From JBKHDT01 sp046541195 (GTDB lineage: Bacteria > Pseudomonadota > Gammaproteobacteria > Halothiobacillales > Halothiobacillaceae), in contig JBKHDT010000070.1 in assembly GCA_046541195.1 (NCBI GenBank), positions 1 to 11,974 on the forward strand: a stretch of 11,974 nucleotides of DNA, read 5' to 3'. This document shows positions 7,061-11,974 of the stretch, piece by piece. The position numbers and the translations under genes are program-made. Within the stretch, counting starts at the first letter, position 1. Each line of letters starts with the position of its first letter. The notes beneath the pieces are model-generated. The model saw only the letters and a program-made list of their open reading frames with translations, did not search any database and was not told the DNA's origin.

Positions 7061-7827
7061 TCGACTCGCGCGCAATCGTCTCGGAGGAGGCCCGGATCGA
7101 TCCGAGTGTGCAGGTCGGTCCCTATGCCATCATCCAGGGCGAGGTCGAGATCGGCGCCGGGACCGTGGTGGGGCCGCATGCCATAATCAAGGGCCCCTGC
7201 CGGATCGGTTGCGACAACGAGATTTTTCAGTTTGCCGTGGTCGGCGAAGTGCCGCAGGATCTCAAGTTCCGCGGCGAGCACAGCGTGCTGGAAATCGGTG
7301 ACCGCAACCGCATCCGCGAATTCTCGTCCCTGCACCGGGGTACCGAGGGGGGTGGCCACGTCACCCGGATCGGCAGCGACAACCTGTTTATGGCCTACAC
7401 CCATGTGGCCCATGATTGCCGGATCGGCGATCACGTGATTCTGGCGAACGCCGCCTCGCTGGCCGGTCACGTGGTGGTCGAGGACCATGCGATCCTCGGC
7501 GGTTTTGCCGTGGTGCACCAGTTCTGCCGGATCGGTGCCCACGCCTTTATCGGTGGCGCGACCAAGATTACCCAGGATGTTGCGCCTTACGTCATGGTGG
7601 ATGGCGCCCGGGCCCGGGCCGTGAGTCTCAACAAGGAGGGGCTTCGGCGCCGCGGGTTCGAGGCCGAGGAGCTTGCGCTGCTGCACAAGGCCTTCAAGTG
7701 GGTGGTCAAGTCCCGGCCGGTGGACGAGGCGCAGTGGGCCGAACTGGACCGCATGGCCGAGTCGTCCGGGGCGGTCGCGCATTTGCTCGAATTCGTGCGC
7801 GGCAGCGAGCGTGGCATCGTCCGTTGA
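7057..7827 (+). CDS. lpxA: UDP-N-acetylglucosamine 3-O-acyltransferase LpxA
   Basis: First lipid A step: transfers a 3-hydroxyacyl chain from ACP to the 3-OH of UDP-GlcNAc, as a cytoplasmic trimer. GTG 7057 gives 256 residues (E. coli 262), with AGAGG seven bases upstream and a four-base overlap with fabZ. Hexapeptide beta-helix repeats fill about 1-185. QFAVVGEVPQDLKF (58-71), IGDRNRIREFSSLHRGT (80-96) and AGHVVVEDHAILGGFAVVHQ (136-155) match the family closely. VAHDC (117-121) holds the catalytic His119 (E. coli His125). EGLRRRGF (194-201) opens the helical C-terminal domain, which ends ERGIVR. Gly167 falls at the acyl-chain ruler position (Gly173 in E. coli, Met169 in P. aeruginosa), pointing to a longer rather than a C10 chain; that is inference. 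lpxB does not follow. Confidence 0.97.
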   Translation: MIDSRAIVSEEARIDPSVQVGPYAIIQGEVEIGAGTVVGPHAIIKGPCRIGCDNEIFQFAVVGEVPQDLKFRGEHSVLEIGDRNRIREFSSLHRGTEGGGHVTRIGSDNLFMAYTHVAHDCRIGDHVILANAASLAGHVVVEDHAILGGFAVVHQFCRIGAHAFIGGATKITQDVAPYVMVDGARARAVSLNKEGLRRRGFEAEELALLHKAFKWVVKSRPVDEAQWAELDRMAESSGAVAHLLEFVRGSERGIVR

Positions 7828-8089
7828 ACGGCATCGAGGCGAATCCTCGCGCGGAGTATTTGTGCACGCGTGATGTGGTCTTGATTCACGCACGGATTGA
7901 TTCACAAACGCTGCACCAGGCCACCCGCGGCCCCGTGCGTACCGCAGAGGCCGGGGCCGGCCCGGGCGGTGCTCCGGGATTTAAAACGGCTTGCGTCCTG
8001 GCGCGGCAGGGCTTTCATGCGCGGGCCTTTGCTCGTGACCGGGCCCGTTTCGTGATGCCGCCACTCTTTCAAATGTCAGTCGAACGATC
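7828..8089 (+). promoter_or_regulatory. lpxA-fumC intergenic region with repeats, possible fumC control region
   Basis: These 262 bases hold no convincing gene. TTGATTCAC occurs at 7881-7889 and again at 7897-7905, starts 16 bases apart. GCGTGA (7868-7873) and TCACGC (7886-7891) form an inverted repeat overlapping the first copy. A short hairpin, CGAGG/CCTCG (7835-7849), lies just after lpxA but lacks a T-run. GGGCCGGCCC (7954-7963) is a ten-base palindrome. No clear sigma-70 promoter could be placed. fumC probably has its own promoter here, since lpxA ends an operon-like block, but this is inference. Confidence 0.3.
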
Positions 8090-9463
8090 ATGAGCCACCG
8101 AATCGAACACGACAGCATGGGGCCGTTGTCGGTCCCGGAAGAAGCCCTTTACGGTCCCCAGACCCAGCGCGCGGTCGAGAACTTTCCGGTCAGCGGCGAG
8201 ACGCTGCCCCCCAGCTTCATCCGTGCGCTCGGCTGGGTCAAGGCGGCCTGCGCCCGGGTGAACGGGACCGCCGGGTTGCTCGACCCGGCACGCGCCCGGG
8301 CCATCGAGTCGGCATCGCAACGCATTGCCGAGGGTGCGTTTTTCGAGGCGTTCGTCGTGGATGTCTACCAGACCGGCTCGGGCACCTCGTCGAACATGAA
8401 CGCCAACGAGGTCATCGCGCGGTTGGCCAGCAGCGAGGGGCTGGAGGTCCATCCCAACGATCACGTCAACATGAGCCAGTCCTCGAACGACGTGATTCCG
8501 ACCGCGATTCGCGTGGCGGCCACCCTTGAACTTCATGCCCGCCTGTACCCGGCGCTGCGACACCTGGAGTCCTGCATCGACGCGCGCGCCGAAGCGCTGG
8601 CTGACGTGGTCAAGACCGGGCGTACACACCTCATGGATGCCATGCCCGTGCGGTTCTCGCAGGTTCTCGCTGCGTGGCGCGACCAGTTGCGGGAAGCCGC
8701 GCAACGGCTTGCGGATGCCGAGGGCCGTCTGCGTCGGCTGCCGCAGGGCGGCACCGCGGTAGGCAGTGGTGTCAACGCGCCCGCCGAGTTTGGGGAAACC
8801 TTCTGTCGGGTGCTTGGTGAGATGACCGGCCGCGATTTTGTGCCGATGGACAACCCGTTTTGCGGTCTGGCGGTCCAGGATGCACCCGTGGAAACCAGCG
8901 CCCAGTTGCGGGGATTGGCCATCACCCTCACCAAGATCGCCAACGACTTGCGGTGGATGAACGCCGGCCCGCTGGCCGGCCTGGGCGAAATCAGCCTGCC
9001 GGCGCTGCAGCCGGGCAGTTCGATCATGCCCGGCAAGGTCAACCCGGTTATTCCCGAGTCGGTCCTGATGGTCTGTGCCGACGTTCAGGGACAGGACGCC
9101 AGCATCGCCCTCGCCGGGCAATCGGGCAACTTCGAGCTGAATGTCATGTTGCCGATGATTGCCCGCAACCTGCTGCGCAGCATCCACCTGCTGTCGAACG
9201 CGATGACCCTGCTTGCCGACAAGGCAATCACCGGATTTGTCGTCAACCGCGAGAATATCGAGCAGGTCCTGTCCCGCAACCCGATCCTTGTGACCGCGCT
9301 CAACCCGGTAATCGGCTACGAGCGTGGCGCCGAGATTGCCAAGCGTGCCTACGCCGAGCAGCGCCCGGTCCTGGAAGTGGCGCTGGAAATGACCGATCTG
9401 GACCGCGCCACGCTGGAGCGCCTGCTTGACCCCCGCCGACTCACCGGTCCGACCGGGAGCTGA
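8090..9463 (+). CDS. fumC: Class II fumarate hydratase FumC
   Basis: Iron-independent, homotetrameric fumarase that interconverts fumarate and L-malate in the TCA cycle. The 457 residues match the family (E. coli FumC 467). It opens with the typical IEHDSMGPLSVPEEALYGPQ (5-24). QTGSGTSSNMNANEV (94-108) and HVNMSQSSNDVIPTA (125-139) are substrate-binding segments. TGRTHLMDA (176-184) carries Thr179-His180, equivalent to E. coli Thr187-His188. The superfamily signature GSSIMPGKVNP (309-319) carries the catalytic Ser on the mobile loop, plus Lys316 and Asn318. Argininosuccinate lyase and aspartase share the fold; DHVN..QSSND and the length favour fumarase. ATG 8090 is kept because the conserved N-terminus begins at once, although no clear ribosome-binding site precedes it. 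Confidence 0.95.
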   Translation: MSHRIEHDSMGPLSVPEEALYGPQTQRAVENFPVSGETLPPSFIRALGWVKAACARVNGTAGLLDPARARAIESASQRIAEGAFFEAFVVDVYQTGSGTSSNMNANEVIARLASSEGLEVHPNDHVNMSQSSNDVIPTAIRVAATLELHARLYPALRHLESCIDARAEALADVVKTGRTHLMDAMPVRFSQVLAAWRDQLREAAQRLADAEGRLRRLPQGGTAVGSGVNAPAEFGETFCRVLGEMTGRDFVPMDNPFCGLAVQDAPVETSAQLRGLAITLTKIANDLRWMNAGPLAGLGEISLPALQPGSSIMPGKVNPVIPESVLMVCADVQGQDASIALAGQSGNFELNVMLPMIARNLLRSIHLLSNAMTLLADKAITGFVVNRENIEQVLSRNPILVTALNPVIGYERGAEIAKRAYAEQRPVLEVALEMTDLDRATLERLLDPRRLTGPTGS

Positions 9464-9770
9464 CCGCTTCGCCCTTCATCCCGCTGTCATTCGCCTGAAA
9501 TAGTCTTGCACCTCGTTTGGCGGGGCATTGTCCTTCGCAGGAGCAATCCCGCGACGAGACCGGCCGGTGCGGACCGGGGACCGGTCGCGTTCCGACGCGC
9601 GTCCCCTGACCGCAGATCGGGCTGTCGTTGCTGATGCCGGGCCCGGCTGCCGGTCCATGGACCCTGCCACGATCAAGTGATTCATCTGCCACGGGAGGGC
9701 CTGGTGCCGGGCCACAGTAGGCATCCGCGCCTGTGTCCGGATGCCGGCGTGGCGTTTTTCAGGAGCGGAC
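9464..9770 (+). promoter_or_regulatory. 307-base structured leader or control region of the pyruvate-kinase-like gene
   Basis: No protein gene is supported here. At the 5' side is a candidate Pho-box-like array, CTGTCAT (9484-9490), CTGAAAT (9495-9501) and TTGCACC (9506-9512), each 11 bases apart. Several structures follow. ACCGGCCGGT (9559-9568) is a perfect palindrome. GGGGAC/GTCCCC (9576-9581 and 9601-9606) encloses CGCG/CGCG. GGCATCCG/CGGATGCC (9720-9745) lies close to the start codon. The region could contain the fumC terminator, a promoter and a long 5' UTR. I recognise no known riboswitch class. Confidence 0.35.
9720..9759 (+). terminator. Hairpin plus T5 just upstream of the pyk-like start (terminator or attenuator)
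   Basis: GGCATCCG (9720-9727) and CGGATGCC (9738-9745) form a perfect 8-bp stem with a ten-base loop. TTTTT follows at 9755-9759, and the ribosome-binding site AGGAG begins at 9762. The nine-base gap between stem and T-run is longer than in a textbook intrinsic terminator. It may end fumC readthrough, attenuate the downstream gene, or be a plain leader hairpin. Confidence 0.35.
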
Positions 9771-11648
9771 ATGATCAACACCACCCTGCACGCCCGGCAG
9801 CAAGAAGCCTTCGAGCAGCTTCGCGAGGAACTGCTTGAACTGCGCGCCCGCGTGACCGGCTCGGCCGAGACAGACCTGTGCAGCCTGTCGGCTGACGAGC
9901 AAGCCAGCCGCTTGAACCTGCATCACTACCTGAACCTGCGCAGCACCGACCTGCGTAGACTCCAGGAGCGCCTGTCCGAGCTTGGGCTGGCCTCCCTGGG
10001 CCATTGCGAGAGCCATGTCCTCCACGATCTCGACCGGGTGCTTCAACTGGTCCATGCCGTGCTCGGAGAGCCGGCGCCCGACCTGGCGGACGCGCCCGCG
10101 CCGCCGGTGGACCCCTGCAATGCGGCCCGGATTCTCGAAGCGAACACGACCCAGGTGCTGGGCCCCGCGCCGTCAAACCGGGCCGTGCGGATCATGGTGA
10201 CCATGCCTTCCGAAGCGGCCGAGGATGCCGGCCTGGTCCGCGCGCTGCTGGGCCTGGGCATGGACGTGGCTCGAATCAACTGCGCGCATGACGGGCCCGA
10301 GCAGTGGCTGGCGATGATTGCCAAACTGCGTGCCGAGGCCGCGGCACTGGGACGATCCCTGCGGATTGCGGCTGATCTGCCGGGCCACAAGGTGCGGACC
10401 ACCGCCCTGGCAAGTGAGCCCGGTGTTGTCCATCTTCGTCCCCAGCGTGACCGAATCGGCCGGGTGGTCACCCCGGCACGGTTCGCGGCAAGCCTGGGGA
10501 CGTCCGCGGCCGTCGAAAGTGCGCTCCCCGTGACCCTGACCCTGCGTACCGCACAGGCCGAACCGCCGATCCTTTTTGAAGGCGATGTTCTGGAGTTCAC
10601 CGACGCACGAGGTGCCCGCCGGCAGGCTATGGTCGAGCAGGTCGACGAGCGGGTGGTCTGGTTGAGCCTGGGCAAGTCGAGTTATCTCGTCAATGGCCTG
10701 AAGTGGCGTACACGGGCGCGCAAGGAGACCCTGGAGGGCTGGTTTGATGACATTCCCGATGAGCCGGTGAGCATTCGTCTGCGTCGAACCGACCGGCTGG
10801 TGCTGGTGCATGGGGACGTGCCGGGCCGGCCGGCCCGGCGCGACGCCGACGGCATGCCGGTCGAACCGGCCCGTATCGGCTGCAGCCTGCCGGAGGTCTT
10901 CGACGCCGTCCGGGTCGACCAGCACGTCTGGATCGACGATGGCAAGTTCGGCGGCATCGTGCGTGAAGTCCGCGACGGCGAAATCGAAATCGAGATCACC
11001 GATTGTCGCCCTGGCGGTGCGCTCCTCAAGGAGGACAAAGGCCTCAACTTTCCCGGCATGGAAATGTCCCTGCCGGCCCTCTGCAAGGAAGACTACGCCG
11101 CCCTGGACGTCCTGGCCGGCAAGGTCGATGTCTTCAACTTCTCCTTTGTGGAAACCGCCGAGCACATCGTCGCGCTCGACGAGGCCCTGCGCGCACGATC
11201 AGCACAGAACACCCCGGTGATCGCCAAGATCGAAACCGCGCGGGCATTCAACAATCTCTCCCGGATCGTGCTGGCTTCGCTGGGGCGTTTTCCGCTGGGT
11301 GTGATGATCGCCCGGGGCGACCTGGCGATGGAGGTCGGTCCCGAGCGCATGGCCGAAGTCCAGGAAGAGATACTCTGGCTTTCCGAAGCGGCGCACCTGC
11401 CCGTCGTCTGGGCCACCCAGGTGCTTGAGACTCTGGCCAAGAAGGGAGTCGTTTCCCGCCCGGAGATGACCGATGCCGCGATGGGCGAGCGGGCCGAGTG
11501 CGTGATGCTCAACAAGGGCCCGTTCATCGAAAAGGCCATGCACAGCCTCGACGACATCCTGGTGCGGATGTCGGCACACCAGCACAAGAAGGCGGCGCGG
11601 ATGCGTGCACTGACCTGGGGGCGGTGCAGCAAGCCGGATCCGGACTGA
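9771..11648 (+). CDS. Divergent pyruvate-kinase-family protein with N-terminal helical extension
   Basis: Pyruvate kinase converts phosphoenolpyruvate and ADP to pyruvate and ATP. The catalytic core is visible. RIN (168-170) matches the usual RxN motif, and AADLPGHKVRT (200-210) matches the LDTKGPEIRT strand. KGLNFPGMEMSLPAL (423-437) starts the second barrel half. AKIET (485-489) carries the catalytic Lys486 and metal ligand Glu488. ARGDLAMEVG (514-523) carries metal ligand Asp517, and WATQVLETL (547-555) the active-site Thr549. Three things are unusual: a ~135-residue mostly helical N-terminal region, a B-domain region of ~210 residues (about 212-422; usual ~100), and no C-terminal allosteric domain, since the protein ends soon after the barrel. 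The K+-site Ser and Thr are replaced by Ala172 and Leu203, and Lys207 sits where K+-independent enzymes have Lys. ATG 9771 follows AGGAG (9762-9766); an in-frame ATG at 9741 lies in the leader hairpin and is less likely. Kinase activity is probable but not certain. Confidence 0.82.
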   Translation: MINTTLHARQQEAFEQLREELLELRARVTGSAETDLCSLSADEQASRLNLHHYLNLRSTDLRRLQERLSELGLASLGHCESHVLHDLDRVLQLVHAVLGEPAPDLADAPAPPVDPCNAARILEANTTQVLGPAPSNRAVRIMVTMPSEAAEDAGLVRALLGLGMDVARINCAHDGPEQWLAMIAKLRAEAAALGRSLRIAADLPGHKVRTTALASEPGVVHLRPQRDRIGRVVTPARFAASLGTSAAVESALPVTLTLRTAQAEPPILFEGDVLEFTDARGARRQAMVEQVDERVVWLSLGKSSYLVNGLKWRTRARKETLEGWFDDIPDEPVSIRLRRTDRLVLVHGDVPGRPARRDADGMPVEPARIGCSLPEVFDAVRVDQHVWIDDGKFGGIVREVRDGEIEIEITDCRPGGALLKEDKGLNFPGMEMSLPALCKEDYAALDVLAGKVDVFNFSFVETAEHIVALDEALRARSAQNTPVIAKIETARAFNNLSRIVLASLGRFPLGVMIARGDLAMEVGPERMAEVQEEILWLSEAAHLPVVWATQVLETLAKKGVVSRPEMTDAAMGERAECVMLNKGPFIEKAMHSLDDILVRMSAHQHKKAARMRALTWGRCSKPDPD

Positions 11649-11656
11649 ATCCGGCT
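11632..11656 (+). repeat. Inverted repeat spanning the pyk-like stop codon
   Basis: AGCCGGAT (11632-11639) and ATCCGGCT (11649-11656) pair perfectly around a nine-base loop that contains the TGA stop. No T-run follows, so it is at best a weak or Rho-assisted terminator. It may protect the mRNA 3' end. Confidence 0.3.
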
Positions 11657-11722
11657 CCGCCGTGGGCGTACACCCCGCTCCCGGGGGACCATGATAGTGT
11701 CCCACCAGTGTGCCACGAAACG

Positions 11723-11745
11723 AAAAAGCCCCGCAGGTGCGGGGC
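11723..11745 (-). terminator. Rho-independent terminator on the minus strand (tRNA-Cys terminator)
   Basis: On the minus strand GCCCCGC, a four-base loop and GCGGGGC (11745-11728) form a 7-bp all-G/C stem followed directly by TTTTT (11727-11723). This is a strong intrinsic terminator for leftward transcription. It begins 17 bases beyond the encoded CCA end of the tRNA-Cys fragment, where a tRNA terminator belongs. For rightward transcription from the pyk-like gene the A-run is on the wrong side, so it is not clearly bidirectional. Confidence 0.75.
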
Positions 11746-11762
11746 CAAGTCGTTGATTTGTT

Positions 11763-11810
11763 TGGAGGCTGGACCCGGAATCGAACCGAGGTGCGTGGAT
11801 TTGCAATCCA
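11763..11810 (-). pseudogene. tRNA-Cys(GCA) 3' half; probable att core of an integrated element
   Basis: Read on the minus strand, this is the 3' part of a tRNA: anticodon loop TTGCAAA (anticodon GCA) in a GGA/TCC stem, a four-base variable loop as in tRNA-Cys, T arm CTCGG-TTCGATT-CCGGG, acceptor strand TCCAGCC, discriminator T (U73, a Cys identity base) and encoded CCA. The 5' half is missing: the partner acceptor GGCTGGA and a normal D arm do not occur before the window ends, and pairing fails at the outermost anticodon-stem base (T opposite C). A break inside the anticodon stem with an intact 3' half is the classic footprint of tyrosine-recombinase integration into a tRNA 3' end. It is therefore probably a non-functional duplicate, with the intact gene at the far end of the element. 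Confidence 0.75.
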
Positions 11811-11974
11811 ACCCGATACCTTCGGTAGATCAAGGGCTTATCTTCGGAAATCGCATTCTGGCGCCATTTCTGACTAATTCTGCTTCATCGCGATTCATCG
11901 AAAACAGGCCCATTTTTGTCCCCAATTTGTCCCGGTTGCAGGCGAGCGCACACCGCGTCACCTGTCGCCAAGAT
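11811..11974. mobile_element. Edge of a putative integrated genomic island
   Basis: Beyond the tRNA remnant composition drops to 56 G/C in 120 bases (11821-11940), against the GC-rich genes to the left. No protein frame is evident in either direction. TTTGTCCC occurs at 11915-11922 and 11926-11933, exactly 11 bases apart. TTCATCG occurs at 11884-11890 and 11894-11900, ten bases apart. A small hairpin, ACC/GGT with flanking GAT/ATC, lies at about 11815-11831. Helically phased short repeats beside a tRNA att core are what arm-type integrase or excisionase binding sites look like. The integrase itself is not in the window, so the element assignment is inference. Confidence 0.5.

Noticed and set aside
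11723..11745. Terminator for the pyruvate-kinase-like gene
   Set aside because: The T-run exists only on the minus strand; reading rightwards the A-run precedes the stem and no T-run follows.
11763..11850. Complete tRNA-Cys gene on the minus strand
   Set aside because: No GGCTGGA acceptor strand or D arm occurs upstream on the minus strand, and the anticodon stem breaks at its outer base, so only the 3' half is present.
1..11974. CRISPR array, toxin-antitoxin pair or defence island
   Set aside because: No regularly spaced long repeats and no small two-gene modules were seen; the protein genes are mostly housekeeping, and any island cargo lies beyond the right edge.

Overview
The window comes from a high-GC gammaproteobacterium. 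The gene order dxr (3' end)-rseP-bamA-skp-lpxD-fabZ-lpxA is the conserved gammaproteobacterial envelope-biogenesis block, and each product is recognisable from its motifs. The genus cannot be read from the sequence; a Chromatiales-like lineage is only a guess. All protein-coding genes lie on the + strand. No CRISPR array, insertion sequence or complete tRNA/rRNA gene is present.

Layout: (1) 1-545 is much more GC-rich (100 of the first 120 bases are G or C) and encodes the first half of a metallo-beta-lactamase-fold hydrolase of alphaproteobacterial character. At about 546 it passes in frame into what looks like the last ~41 codons of dxr, the normal neighbour of rseP. This is either an assembly chimera or a real recombination scar. 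(2) 686-7827 holds rseP, bamA, skp, lpxD, fabZ and lpxA. The products are the sigma-E pathway site-2 protease, the outer-membrane protein insertase, its periplasmic chaperone, and three enzymes working on or alongside the beta-hydroxyacyl-ACP pool for lipid A and fatty acids. The usual next gene, lpxB, is missing. (3) 8090-9463 is a class II fumarase and 9771-11648 a divergent pyruvate-kinase-family protein preceded by a 307-base structured leader. (4) 11649-11974 has no protein gene. It holds a minus-strand terminator, the 3' half of a tRNA-Cys(GCA) gene on the minus strand, and about 165 bases of AT-richer sequence (56 of 120 bases G or C at 11821-11940) with helically phased repeats.

The right end reads as the boundary of an integrated genomic island. 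The chromosomal side keeps the tRNA 3' half and its terminator, while the sequence beyond the anticodon stem is foreign and should continue outside the window. The main points for a second look are the chimeric left end, this island edge, the odd pyruvate-kinase architecture with its leader, and a 97-codon frame that exactly bridges lpxD and fabZ with four-base overlaps on both sides. I did not find a clearly new multi-gene system.
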